A DNA stretch of 54,440 nt from Candidatus Villigracilis proximus (GCA_016715195.1 JADKBB010000023.1:1-54440), one strand, 5' to 3'; shown: positions 25,196 through 34,624, counted from the first letter of the stretch. Notes: generated from the sequence alone by a model not told the origin. Translations and numbers: made by a program.

Positions 25196-26374
25196 ATGAA
25201 ACAATTTTCAATCAAGGAACATAAAAAAATAAAAGCACAGGCAATGGTCGAGTTCATGCTCGCTTTGCCGCTTTTGCTATTGCTTATTTATGGAACCATA
25301 GAAGTTGGACGTTTGATATTCATTTTTGCCTCAGTCGCCAACGCATCCCGTCAGGCGGCACGCTATGGGTCAGCTGCTGGTGAAATTAACGATATTGCCT
25401 ACTACCAAAACTGTGACGGGATTCGTGATGTTGCCAATCAATCAGCGTACATTACCGACTTTGATGAGATCAACATCACATACGACCGCGGCGTTGAATC
25501 AGATGGGACTCAGATCCCGATCAATGATATTGACCCCAACCCCGATGTGGATACCTGCCCGATTGAAGATAACACCATCCGCAACGGCGACCGAATCATT
25601 GTTCAAATATCTGCCAGTTATGAACCGATCATCTCCATCGTCCCGATTGACCCGCTTACGATTGTCTCTGCCAGTGCGCGCACATTCCTAATCTCCATTC
25701 CGATTCTTGGATCTTCAGTCCCCACTGGTTTTGCGGCTGAATCCAGCACACCTTCAAAAACCGCGCTCCCAACCTCGATCACAGATACCCTCACCCCAAC
25801 CATCGGCGCGTTGACTCTCACTGCAACTCATTTTGTGCCAGCGGACGGCACACCTTCAAACATAACGCCAACGGACTTTCCGCCCTACGGCAGCACCCCT
25901 TCAAATGGGACGCCAATCAATTTGACGCCTGCCACCTTAACATTTACACCGTCCAAGACGCCCACACAAACCACAACGCCGAGCATCACACCGACTGCGA
26001 TAAGCTGCGCAGGTTTGACGGGCGTTTCCCATGAGGCGCTGCTCATTAAAGACAACATCATGGAAATGACGATCACCAACAACAGCGGACATACCCTCAC
26101 CACTGCCCAAATCTATGTGGAATGGAATCATGATCGCGGCAATGATTCGGGTCTGCGTCTCAGACAAATCTTATTCGCCAATCAGACATGGAATGGCGAT
26201 ATCCAAACACCATCAGCCTATATTCAGGGATTCTATCCGCTCATTCCGCCGGGTACATCCACCATTCAGTTTGTCTTCCACCAAAATTACAACCTGCCCG
26301 ATGGGACAGAGAGAATTATCATCAATATTTCCACCCCCGGCTGCACAAACTATCCGGTGGACTCAAGGAATTAA
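25196..26374 (+). CDS. TadE-like protein with Thr/Pro linker and C-terminal beta domain
   Basis: The 392-residue protein has an N-terminal TadE-type segment, QAMVEFMLALPLLLLLIYGTIEVGRL, with the conserved Glu after the processing site. An ectodomain follows to about residue 180. A Thr/Pro linker (repeats of TPS and TPT, about 185-265) leads to a C-terminal beta-rich domain. That domain begins near LTGVSHEALLIKDNIMEMTITN and contains WNHDRGNDSGLRL. It is likely secreted or assembled through the adjacent prepilin machinery. The C-terminal domain resembles a cell-surface beta-sandwich, but no family is certain. Confidence 0.75.
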   Translation: MKQFSIKEHKKIKAQAMVEFMLALPLLLLLIYGTIEVGRLIFIFASVANASRQAARYGSAAGEINDIAYYQNCDGIRDVANQSAYITDFDEINITYDRGVESDGTQIPINDIDPNPDVDTCPIEDNTIRNGDRIIVQISASYEPIISIVPIDPLTIVSASARTFLISIPILGSSVPTGFAAESSTPSKTALPTSITDTLTPTIGALTLTATHFVPADGTPSNITPTDFPPYGSTPSNGTPINLTPATLTFTPSKTPTQTTTPSITPTAISCAGLTGVSHEALLIKDNIMEMTITNNSGHTLTTAQIYVEWNHDRGNDSGLRLRQILFANQTWNGDIQTPSAYIQGFYPLIPPGTSTIQFVFHQNYNLPDGTERIIINISTPGCTNYPVDSRN

Positions 26375-26377
26375 TTC

Positions 26378-26896
26378 GTGCCAAAACGAAAGCCTATTCT
26401 GAAAAATGGTAAACGCGGCCAAAGTCTGGTGGAGTTGGCGGTCAGCTTGCCGGTTATGGTATTGATCTTACTCGGCACCGTTGACTTTGGAATGGCGATT
26501 TTTTCATACTCAATATTAAGAGATGCCGCGCAGGAAGGCGCATTATACGGTTCATTCGACCCGGCCAACAAAGCTGGAATCGAAAACCGGGCACGCAACA
26601 TTTCACCGCGCGGAGAAGGCGAAGATGTGTTTTCTTCTCCGGTACAACTAAATGATACAAGCCTTGTCAAAGTGGATGTAAAAGCCATTGGTGACGCCTG
26701 CCAGGGAAGCACCAGAGGAAAATCGAACACCATACAAGTCAGCGTATCTTACAATTACCCGTTTCTGATGCCATTCATCGGACAGATCGTCGGCAGCGAC
26801 ACGATCACACTGACCGGTGTGGCAACCAATATGATTCTCCAGCCCCCTGCCCATGAAACCGTTATCCTCAACCGCATCGACTCATCAAAAAAGTGA
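26378..26896 (+). CDS. TadE-like pilus assembly protein
   Basis: The 172-residue protein carries the TadE N-terminus, GQSLVELAVSLPVMVLILLGTVDFGMAIFSYSILRDAAQEGALYG, cited here by its GQS, E and one transmembrane helix. A short extracytoplasmic domain follows. It starts at GTG 26378, with AAGGA eight bases before it. Its 3' end overlaps the next gene by 44 bases. It belongs to the TadE/TadF group. Confidence 0.8.
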   Translation: MPKRKPILKNGKRGQSLVELAVSLPVMVLILLGTVDFGMAIFSYSILRDAAQEGALYGSFDPANKAGIENRARNISPRGEGEDVFSSPVQLNDTSLVKVDVKAIGDACQGSTRGKSNTIQVSVSYNYPFLMPFIGQIVGSDTITLTGVATNMILQPPAHETVILNRIDSSKK

Positions 26897-28121
26897 AAAA
26901 GGTCAGTCGTTGATCCTGATCGTTTTTTCGATTATCGGGCTTTTGGGCATGTCTGCTCTGGCAATCGATGGTGGAAATGCCTATGTAGACCGCCGCCGCG
27001 CCGAAACGGCCGCATCTGCTGCAGCTCTAACTGCCTCCATTACACGCATCGAGGGTGGAAACTGGCGAAGCGCAGCGCTGATCACCGCTGAAACCAATGG
27101 ATATAATAACGATGGCGTGACCAATATTGTCGAATTGAATACGCCGCCCATTAACGGCCCTTATAAGGGAAATTCTGAATACATTCAAGTCATCATTACA
27201 TCCTATCTGGATACCTACTTTGGTCCAGTGGTCGGTGTGCCGCAAACGATCAATATTGCCCAGGCTGTTTCCCAGTCTAAACCTGCTGAATATGGACAAA
27301 TGTTTGAGGGGTACGCCATCGTCAGCCTTGCACCGCATAGCGACTGTCAGGACAAGATAGCGTTTGAGGTTCACGGGGAAGCCACGATCAGTCTTGAGGG
27401 CGGCGGGTTATTCGTTAATTCCGACAACCCCGATTGCGCCTTTGTTCAATATGGAAGTGGAAGTGTACGCATTCGAGATGACAGCCCCTTCACAGTGGTC
27501 GGCGGTGCAGATATACAAAAGCCAAAACTCATTACTCCCTTTCCAGTTCAGACCGGCGCTCCCCCGATCCCCTACCCACCCGCGTTTCAAATGCCGCGTG
27601 TTGGGTGCGGTGACCAGATCGCAAAACTTAAAGAACTGGATGAAACAACGCTACTGCCCGGCGACTGGGGCAGTGAAGACTTCCCCCCCGAGGGTGTGAC
27701 CAAACTTGAAAGCGGCACCTACTGCCTGAGCGGTGACTTTATTCTCGAAACAGGGGAACAGCTGATCGGCAATGGGGTCATGTTCATCATGAAGGAAGGA
27801 AAAATTAAGATCAGCGGCGGCGCTGAAATTAATATTGTGGCGTCCAATGTTGGCGTCAACGGCGGATTACTGATCTATATGCCGATGTCCAACCATAATG
27901 TAATCTCCCTGAATGGCAACATCAACTCCAATTACACTGGAACAATCCTCGCGCCAGGCGCAGATATCCGCATTAACGGGCTGAATTCAAGAGCCGGTTA
28001 TCATAGCCAGATCATTGGATACTATATTGAAGTGGACGGCATGGGCGACTCTGTGATCAAGTATAAAGATGAACAAAATTACGATGCTTATAAGATGCCG
28101 GAGGTAATTCTTAGCCAGTAA
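26853..28121 (+). CDS. TadG-like protein with right-handed beta (polymer-type) C-terminal domain
   Basis: The 422-residue protein has a TadG/Tad-type N-terminus, GQSLILIVFSIIGLLGMSALAIDGGNAYVDRRRAE, abbreviated here to its GQS start and DGG element, then a region to about residue 150. From about 160 it has repeated hydrophobic-polar strands (GEATISLEGGGLF, GNGVMFIMKEGKIKISGG, INIVASNVGVNGGLL). It ends with TGTILAPGADIRINGLNSRAGYH, a layout typical of beta-helix or polymer-forming domains. The 44-base overlap with the preceding TadE gene shows coupling. A von Willebrand domain is absent, unlike classical TadG. Confidence 0.7.
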   Translation: MKPLSSTASTHQKSEKGQSLILIVFSIIGLLGMSALAIDGGNAYVDRRRAETAASAAALTASITRIEGGNWRSAALITAETNGYNNDGVTNIVELNTPPINGPYKGNSEYIQVIITSYLDTYFGPVVGVPQTINIAQAVSQSKPAEYGQMFEGYAIVSLAPHSDCQDKIAFEVHGEATISLEGGGLFVNSDNPDCAFVQYGSGSVRIRDDSPFTVVGGADIQKPKLITPFPVQTGAPPIPYPPAFQMPRVGCGDQIAKLKELDETTLLPGDWGSEDFPPEGVTKLESGTYCLSGDFILETGEQLIGNGVMFIMKEGKIKISGGAEINIVASNVGVNGGLLIYMPMSNHNVISLNGNINSNYTGTILAPGADIRINGLNSRAGYHSQIIGYYIEVDGMGDSVIKYKDEQNYDAYKMPEVILSQ

Positions 28122-28340
28122 CCCTAACATATCTGTAAGCGTTGCAGGATGGTTACACGATTTCAGCGTGTGTCTGCATGGTATATAATAAGAACATATA
28201 GCATTTGCGGCAATTTCATAGCTCAAAACACAATCCCCGCTTGCCCACGTCACAGCCAAATCATGATTTATTTTAGTACTCATCAGTACTTATGTCGGAT
28301 TACCCCGTTGAGTAAACCGTACTAAAAACAAGGCAGAATT

Positions 28341-29033
28341 ATGAAAAATTTATTAAAAAAGTTATTTTCATTCTTTACGAAAAGTGGTTCCCCAAAAAAT
28401 GGAAGGGCTCATAAAACGTGGGGGCAAAGCATGGTCGAATTCGCCCTTGCCCTGCCTCTCTTATTAATATTATTTTCTGGGATGGTTGAGTTTGGGTTTA
28501 TGCTAAATACTTATTTATCATTACTTGACGCAACACGCCAAACTGCGCGTCTTTACAGTAACGGAAATCCTTTTCTTAGTAAAGATACCAGCACACATCC
28601 AACTACATACGTGGAAGACACCACCTTTTCTCCAAATTGCGCCCAAAATGTTGCTGATACTTTGGCTCCACCCTCAGACCCCAATGCACGCCAAATCGTA
28701 ATGGACGCCACTCGTGACGATGTCCTTGTTTCTGTGTTGAGTATAAGTACAGACAGTTCTTCAAATACAATCACACTAATCCAAAGACACCCGGCCAATT
28801 CATACTATAGTTTATATGGCAATCAACTAACCGCCTATTCAGACACAGACATTGAAGAGTACATGACCCAGAACGGCACACCTCCTGTGCAAACAGGCAT
28901 CCTGATCGTAGAAGTATATTATGGCTATACTGGTATTCTGAAACTACCCTGGGTTGAAGCCTTCATGTCAGCCGATAAACCCGTCATGCTCCATGCTTCC
29001 ACAATCATGCCTTTGATTGCAGCACAGCCTTAA
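28341..29033 (+). CDS. TadE-like pilus assembly protein
   Basis: The 230-residue protein has GQSMVEFALALPLLLILFSGMVEFGFMLNTYLSLLDATRQTARL, the TadE hallmark in one helix with a Glu at the fifth residue. The ectodomain spans about 160 residues. A 219-base gap precedes it, so it may have its own promoter. A TadG/VWA gene follows after about 30 bases, continuing the pattern of paired TadE and TadG genes. Confidence 0.8.
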   Translation: MKNLLKKLFSFFTKSGSPKNGRAHKTWGQSMVEFALALPLLLILFSGMVEFGFMLNTYLSLLDATRQTARLYSNGNPFLSKDTSTHPTTYVEDTTFSPNCAQNVADTLAPPSDPNARQIVMDATRDDVLVSVLSISTDSSSNTITLIQRHPANSYYSLYGNQLTAYSDTDIEEYMTQNGTPPVQTGILIVEVYYGYTGILKLPWVEAFMSADKPVMLHASTIMPLIAAQP

Positions 29034-29066
29034 TTATTCTTGATGGTTTTGAACAGGTATAAAATT

Positions 29067-30661
29067 ATGATCAAACAAAATTTTAAAAAAATATTACACA
29101 AAGCTGAACGCGGTCAAGCCATTATTTTGGTTGCGTTTGCGTTGATTGGCTTGGTGGCAATGGTTGGCCTGGTTGTTGACACAGGCATATTATTGATTGA
29201 ATATGGCAAGCTCAAACGCGGGGTCGATGCAGCAGCTGTAGCTTCTGCACAACAATATCGTTTAAGTGGCAACGTGCTTGATAAAACCAAACTTGAAAAT
29301 GCAGCGAGAAACTTTCTACAGCTCAATCAATCTACAGATATAACAAACGTAACAATTCATTCTTGTGAAGATGCCGCAGCAGACAGACCGCCACTATGTA
29401 ACCCCGACCCAATAGGACACCCAGACGACAACCGAAAATTGGTCGAAGTCATTGCATCTAAATTTGTTACGTTTGGCTTTTTAAGAGTCATTGGTATTCC
29501 GGGCACATCAATTACCGCCAATGCAGTCGGTGAAGCAGCCACGATTGATCTGGTATTGGTGATTGACACATCTGCCTCCATGGCCTTTGAAACAGACCCT
29601 GCTGGAAACCCCACAGCCTCTGATCCTCTCGAAGACCCGAGTGTCTGTAATCTTAATAATACGTGCCAACCTATGAAAGCGGTTAAAGATGCAGCACTGG
29701 GTTTTATTGAGACACTTTACTTCAAATACGACCGAGTAGCCATCGTAACGATGACCAGCCAAAATCCAGGTGGAACCCGTGGGCCGCTTGAAGTATTAGC
29801 CTTAACTTCAAATAAAGCAACTGTTACCGCTGCTATTAATAACTTAAAAGTTTTTGAACCACGAGATTGTGACGGTAGCGACACCCTGGGAACCTGTCTA
29901 AAATACAATGATGGAACCGGAATTTTTGAAGGGGCACTTTGCCAAATTCATCAAAATCATTACAGCGAACCAACTGCAGACCCCTCATCCTGCCCTTCCA
30001 GTAATGTAGGCGGCGCGCTTGATCTGGCAAGAGTTGCGTTTACCGCAGACCCAGCTCGCACCCGCCTTGACGCATTCTGGGTGGTCGTTACTCTGCTTGG
30101 TGGTCCTGCAAATGCAACAAATGCAACTGTGACATACCCAAACGGTTTTTGCCCTCAAAATACATGGACTTATATGTGGGATGGCCTTTTTTGTCAGGAT
30201 AAACTCCCGCAAACACGCCATGCTTCCACTGACGCATTAGTTCCTCATAACAACCTCGTAAGCGGCGCAGCTTTCCCAGTGGCATTTCGCTTTATGACCC
30301 TGACGATTATGCGCGAGATTTTGCTGATCAACTTGCAACCACAATCTCGGGACAAGGCGTTACCATCTATACCATTGGGTTGGGTTCAGCGATTAGAAAA
30401 ACCACCTATAGTGATGATTACTACCAGGATGGAATTACGAAGATTCCACCGGCAGAAGCTTTACTCCAATATATTGCCGAATGCGCGGGCGAAGGTATTG
30501 ATGTTATGACGTATGTATCACCAACTGCTAATCCGATTTGTGATCCTGTTAATCCGCCAGCGATCAATCACGGTCAATACATTTATGCACCAAACCAAGG
30601 CTCCCTTGACAGTATTTTTGCTGAAATCGCAAAAAATATTGCCACCAAAATTTCGCAATAA
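29067..30661 (+). pseudogene. TadG-like protein with von Willebrand A domain, one frameshift
   Basis: The combined frames give about 530 residues. The N-terminus (RGQAIILVAFALIGLVAMVGLVVDTG) is TadG-like. A VWA domain starts at DLVLVIDTSASMAFE (MIDAS D-x-S-x-S) and continues with RVAIVTMTSQ. A one-base loss near 30265-30270 shifts the frame. In the next frame the text resumes as SFPSGISLYDPDDYARDFADQ and ends in AEIAKNIATKISQ at 30661. The ATG at 29067 is favoured over the TTG at 29040 because AGGT lies upstream at a workable distance. It may bind a matrix or assemble with the neighbouring pilin-like proteins. Confidence 0.78.
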
Positions 30662-30682
30662 TCCTGTATCAAAGGAAATTAT

Positions 30683-32263
30683 ATGAACATTTTCTCTTCT
30701 AAAAAGAATCAGAAACGCAGGATATCTAAAAAAGCACAGGCACTATTGGAGTTTGTGCTCATTCTGCCAATTTTAATGCTGGTACTCGTTGGGATATTGG
30801 AGTTTGGGCGTTTATTTTATGCCTGGCTGATCATTGAAAACTCCACCCGATTCGGTATCCGCTACGCCACAGCAGGCACGTATGATATCAATGAATGCGT
30901 CGATTTATCGTCAGACGCTGATACTATTGCCTGTGGTGGAGATAGCGAACTCGAAGAAATAAAAGAAGCGAGATTACCATCCATCAAAACTGAAATAAGG
31001 CGGATGGTTATTGGTTTTCATAAAGACGAGACCCTTGCCTGGAACGCCAATGATTACCTGAAAATTACAGTTTGCTCTGATGCGACCGCCTTCACCAGAC
31101 CTCAAATGCGTACTGGTAATAATAGTTATTATGCGAGTTGTGCAACTCCACCCGGAGAGAATGCAGGAGATCCAAGTGAACAGGTATTTGTTGCAGCCGA
31201 CTACAACTTTACCTTCGTTGTTCTGCCGATCTTCAAGATCGAACCCAACATGATCCACCTTGCCTCATATCGTTCCGGCATAAATGAATCTTTCCAAATT
31301 GCCAGGATTGTTCAACCGGCAGCAAACCCAAACCCCGGAGGCGGTGGCGGCGGGTTTGTATCTACTAACACACCTACCTCCACAGCTACTAACACACCGA
31401 CACCGACCAACACATCTACACCGACCAAAACACCTACACCAACATTGACTTTCACGCCAACATCTACTTCAACGTTCACATCCACCCCTACCCGCACGCC
31501 CACTCGCACACCTACCTCAACACCAGTGCCTTCGTGTGCCAATATTTCAATTAATCGCACGCAGTTCAGCGGCGATAACTTTGAAGCACGTGTGATCAAC
31601 AAGAACTTTGCGCCGGGCTACTTAATCAGTTCTAACTTAAGCTGGATTCCATCGCCGCTCACTGGAAACAGATATTTCGATTATGCTGATTTTGGCGGCA
31701 CCTATTACAACCCCGCAAACACACCAAACACGGGTTCGCCCATCACCACAAGTTCAATTCCCCCAGCCCTCCCGATTGCAGGCGGGTCAACCCAAGTGTC
31801 GTGGATCGCGGACTTTAGTGATGCTAATTTTGCCGGTGTTTATAGCGTGACTCTTGTCTTTAGGTTCCCTGGCCCGGTAAATCTTGATTGTACTGTTACC
31901 GGCACCACCAACACATTCACAAACACGCCAACGATGACCTACACATTTACCAATACGCCAACGCGCACGTTGACGCCAACCATTACCTTTACCCCATCGA
32001 GGACACCGTCTCCTACGATCACGCGCACCCCATCCAATACACCGCCGCCGACCAACACGCGTACGCCGTCGAAAACACCGACCAAGACAAATACACCGAC
32101 CAATACAGCGACATATACACCAACTTTACCGTCAACATATACGCCGACGAAAACAAATACGCCGACGAAAACAAATACGCCGACAAAAACACCTACGCCG
32201 ACTCGCACGCTTACACCCACGAACACGGCCACTCCGACCTGGACACCGAGGCCTCCAGATTAA
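30683..32263 (+). CDS. TadE-like protein with two long Thr/Pro-rich repeat tracts
   Basis: The 526-residue protein begins with a TadE helix, KAQALLEFVLILPILMLVLVGILEFG. An ectodomain of about 150 residues follows, then a Thr/Pro/Asn linker (about residues 230-280). A beta-type domain follows, starting near SCANISINRTQFSGDNFEARV. The last ~115 residues are dominated by NTPTxT and SKTPT repeats. Repeats in DNA are imperfect copies of ACACCGACC-like units and would be unstable. The Thr/Pro tracts are probably extended, possibly glycosylated stalks. A terminator follows the stop. Confidence 0.8.
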   Translation: MNIFSSKKNQKRRISKKAQALLEFVLILPILMLVLVGILEFGRLFYAWLIIENSTRFGIRYATAGTYDINECVDLSSDADTIACGGDSELEEIKEARLPSIKTEIRRMVIGFHKDETLAWNANDYLKITVCSDATAFTRPQMRTGNNSYYASCATPPGENAGDPSEQVFVAADYNFTFVVLPIFKIEPNMIHLASYRSGINESFQIARIVQPAANPNPGGGGGGFVSTNTPTSTATNTPTPTNTSTPTKTPTPTLTFTPTSTSTFTSTPTRTPTRTPTSTPVPSCANISINRTQFSGDNFEARVINKNFAPGYLISSNLSWIPSPLTGNRYFDYADFGGTYYNPANTPNTGSPITTSSIPPALPIAGGSTQVSWIADFSDANFAGVYSVTLVFRFPGPVNLDCTVTGTTNTFTNTPTMTYTFTNTPTRTLTPTITFTPSRTPSPTITRTPSNTPPPTNTRTPSKTPTKTNTPTNTATYTPTLPSTYTPTKTNTPTKTNTPTKTPTPTRTLTPTNTATPTWTPRPPD

Positions 32264-32277
32264 AGATAAGGTAATAT

Positions 32278-32312
32278 AAAAATATACCCGCCAAATTGGC
32301 GGGGGTATTTTT
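32278..32312 (+). terminator. hairpin terminator of the Tad-like gene cluster
   Basis: The stem AAAAATATACCCGCC with GGCGGGGGTATTTTT closes over AAATT, with imperfect pairing in the lower stem, and ends in a T run. Confidence 0.8.
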
Positions 32313-32316
32313 ACGG

Positions 32317-32322
32317 TATAAT
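32317..32322 (+). promoter_or_regulatory. candidate -10 box of the glmS transcript
   Basis: TATAAT lies about 50 bases before the ribozyme cleavage site. A -35 match is weak (ATTGGC with a 16-base spacer, inside the terminator). Confidence 0.45.
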
Positions 32323-32364
32323 CCCGCAAGTCTAAAAAAGGAGGTGCAGCAAAAAATAAACGGG

Positions 32365-32545
32365 AAAGACAGCGCATGGACTTTGTTTGTGATGGAGCTT
32401 TTTAAAAACAAAGTTGACGAGGACAAGGGTTCTCCATTGCAAAATGGAGCTAATTCCTTCGCAGGTTTCACTACGCAGCCGGCGATGGAAAAAAATCGAA
32501 CGATCAGCGGAAGCCCTTCGGGTGAGCCACACCCGTCAAATCTTT
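32365..32545 (+). ncRNA. glmS ribozyme (glucosamine-6-phosphate-responsive, self-cleaving), divergent copy
   Basis: The 5' strand AGCGCATGGAC at 32371-32381 matches the conserved AGCGCC-type cleavage-core start. The core GTTGACGAGGACAAGGGTT at 32413-32431 matches the glmS ribozyme core almost exactly. CTTTGTTT pairs with AAACAAAG to form the first helix. CTCCAT/ATGGAG forms the next hairpin, and a CGGAAGCCCTTCGGGTGAGCC segment lies in the 3' domain. Cleavage is expected between A32371 and G32372. It precedes glmS by about 130 bases, as in known systems, and would repress glmS when GlcN6P is plentiful. The 3' boundary is approximate. Confidence 0.85.
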
Positions 32546-32671
32546 CCCTCCAGTAAAAAATCTTCGCGCACAATGCCGCGCAAGCAATTGCACGGACAAA
32601 ACCGCCTGGAAATGGCACAATCGAAAATCGCAAATCGATGATCGTATATCAAAACCTGGAGGAACCCAATT

Positions 32672-34513
32672 ATGTGTGGAATCGTTGGATATGTCGGACC
32701 GCGTGACGCGGTCTCGATCATTCTTAATGGCCTGAAAAGGCTTGAGTATCGCGGCTATGATTCAGCTGGAGTCGCTGTCATTAATGGCAGCCAGATCGAA
32801 GTTAGGAGAGACGCGGGTAAGTTGTCCCAATTAGTTGACCTGGTCGCCAAGTCACCACTGACCGGCGCGCCGGGTATTGGTCACACGCGCTGGGCAACAC
32901 ATGGCGCGCCTACTGCGCGCAACGCGCATCCGCATGTTGGAAATTCGGGCAAGATGGTGGTTGTCCATAATGGCATCGTGGAAAACTTCCTTGAGATCAA
33001 GGATGAACTTGTCAGCGAAGGCGTAAACTTTCTTTCGGATACAGACACCGAAACCATCGTGCATCTCGCAGAACATCACAAAGCAGCGGGGGTAAATTTG
33101 GAAGAAGCCGCGCGGCGTACATTCAAACAGATCGAAGGCGCGAACGTGGTCGTGCTGATCTCGGCCGATGAGCCAGACAAGATCGTCACCGCGCGCATCG
33201 GGAATGCCGGCGGCGTAGTGATCGGGCTGGGCGAAGGCGAGAATTTTATCGCCTCGGATATTCCAGCTATTTTGGAACACACGCGCAGGGTCATCTTTTT
33301 GGAATCACGCCAAATGGCCGTGGTCACACGTGACAGCGTGCGGATTGAAACCCTCGAAGGCGTGGAAGTAAAACCTGAAATTCACACCATCGCTTGGGAT
33401 GCCGTCGCCGCTGAAAAAGGCGAATACCGCCACTTCATGCAAAAGGAAATTCACGAACAGGTGCGCGCGTTGACCGATACCCTCGCGGGCCGCGTGGATT
33501 TCAAAGAAGGCCGCATTCGCCTGCCTGAATTAAACCTAACCCCTGAAATTGCAAAACGCATTCAGCGCATCTACATCACCGCCTGCGGTACCGCCGCCTA
33601 CGCCGGCATGGTCGGAAAAACCCTGATCGAAAAGATCGCACGCATCCCCGTGGAAGTGGTCATCGGTTCGGAATTCCGCTACAGTGACCCGATCGTGGAT
33701 GAAAACACAGTGATCCTCGCCATCTCACAATCTGGCGAAACTGCCGATACGCTGGCCGCCATGGAAGAAGGCCGCAAGAAAGGCGGAATCATCTGGAGTA
33801 TTGTCAACGCGATTGGATCACAAGCCATGCGCGTTTCAGACGGATACATCGCGATGCAAACCGGACCGGAAATTGGTGTGGCTTCCACCAAGGCATTTAC
33901 AGCGCCGTTGGTAGATCAGTACATGCTGGCCATCCTGCTGGCAGACCTGCGCGGCACCATCGACGAAAAGACCCGCAAAGAATTGGTCGCGGACTTACGC
34001 CTCATCCCCGACCTCGCCGGACGTGTGCTTGATACCGAAGCTGAAGTTGAAAAAGTGGCGCACGCGCTAAAAGATATTACCGGCTGTCTCTATCTCGGGC
34101 GCGGCATCAACATGCCGATCGCTTATGAAGGTGCGCTCAAGCTCAAAGAAATTTCATATATCCATGCCGAAGGGTATCCAGCCGGAGAAATGAAGCACGG
34201 ACCAATTGCCTTGATCGATGAAGAAATGCCCGTGCTCTGCATCGCCCCCAAAGACCCCTGGCACGAAAAAATGATCTCACAGATCCAACAGGCAAAGGCA
34301 CGTGACGGCATGGTCATAGCAGTTGCCACCGAAGGCGATGAGCTGATCGCCGGCATGGCAGACCATGTCCTCTGGGTTCCCGAAACCCCGTGGATGCTCT
34401 CCCCGATCATCACCGTCTTCCCGCTGCAAATGCTGGCCTATCACATCGCCGCCATCCGCGGGCTGGATGTGGATCAGCCCAGAAATCTGGCAAAGAGCGT
34501 GACTGTAGAATAA
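32672..34513 (+). CDS. glmS: glutamine-fructose-6-phosphate aminotransferase (isomerizing)
   Basis: The 613-residue protein has a Cys2 glutaminase domain (MCGIVGYVGPRDA) followed by two SIS sugar-isomerase domains. The first is near residues 290-430 (YITACGTAAYAGMVGKTL, AISQSGETADTLAAMEEG, EIGVASTKAFTAPL) and the second near 460-600 (LYLGRGINMPIAYEGALKLKE, AEGYPAGEMKHGPIALI). It makes GlcN6P from fructose-6-phosphate and glutamine, the entry to peptidoglycan and amino sugars. GGAGG precedes the ATG. It sits downstream of a glmS ribozyme, which supports the assignment. Confidence 0.97.
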   Translation: MCGIVGYVGPRDAVSIILNGLKRLEYRGYDSAGVAVINGSQIEVRRDAGKLSQLVDLVAKSPLTGAPGIGHTRWATHGAPTARNAHPHVGNSGKMVVVHNGIVENFLEIKDELVSEGVNFLSDTDTETIVHLAEHHKAAGVNLEEAARRTFKQIEGANVVVLISADEPDKIVTARIGNAGGVVIGLGEGENFIASDIPAILEHTRRVIFLESRQMAVVTRDSVRIETLEGVEVKPEIHTIAWDAVAAEKGEYRHFMQKEIHEQVRALTDTLAGRVDFKEGRIRLPELNLTPEIAKRIQRIYITACGTAAYAGMVGKTLIEKIARIPVEVVIGSEFRYSDPIVDENTVILAISQSGETADTLAAMEEGRKKGGIIWSIVNAIGSQAMRVSDGYIAMQTGPEIGVASTKAFTAPLVDQYMLAILLADLRGTIDEKTRKELVADLRLIPDLAGRVLDTEAEVEKVAHALKDITGCLYLGRGINMPIAYEGALKLKEISYIHAEGYPAGEMKHGPIALIDEEMPVLCIAPKDPWHEKMISQIQQAKARDGMVIAVATEGDELIAGMADHVLWVPETPWMLSPIITVFPLQMLAYHIAAIRGLDVDQPRNLAKSVTVE

Positions 34514-34600
34514 AACCGTTAAACACCAAGTACACAAAGATCACGAAGGAAAACCTTAAGGTCTTAAACCTTTGTGTACTTGGTGTCCTTTGTGTTTAAA
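34514..34600. repeat. CACCAAGTACACAAAG inverted-repeat element
   Basis: ACACCAAGTACACAAAG at 34523-34539 pairs exactly with CTTTGTGTACTTGGTGT at 34570-34586 and encloses AACCTTAAGGTCTTAAACC. The pattern recurs at 20110-20150 and 45504-45585. Confidence 0.75.
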
Positions 34601-34624
34601 AAAATAAAAATACGGAGAATACCT

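Noticed and set aside
31380..31520. Short tandem DNA units resembling a repeat array or CRISPR
   Set aside because: They encode a Thr/Pro tract in frame and have no constant repeat with unique spacers.
31939..32232. Minus-strand Val/Gly-rich ORF
   Set aside because: A shadow of the Thr/Pro repeat on the plus strand (ACN/CCN read backwards gives GTN/GGN).
32334..32370. AAAAGGAGGTG as a ribosome site for a leader peptide
   Set aside because: The downstream ORF (from 32296) has no protein-like composition and overlaps the ribozyme.
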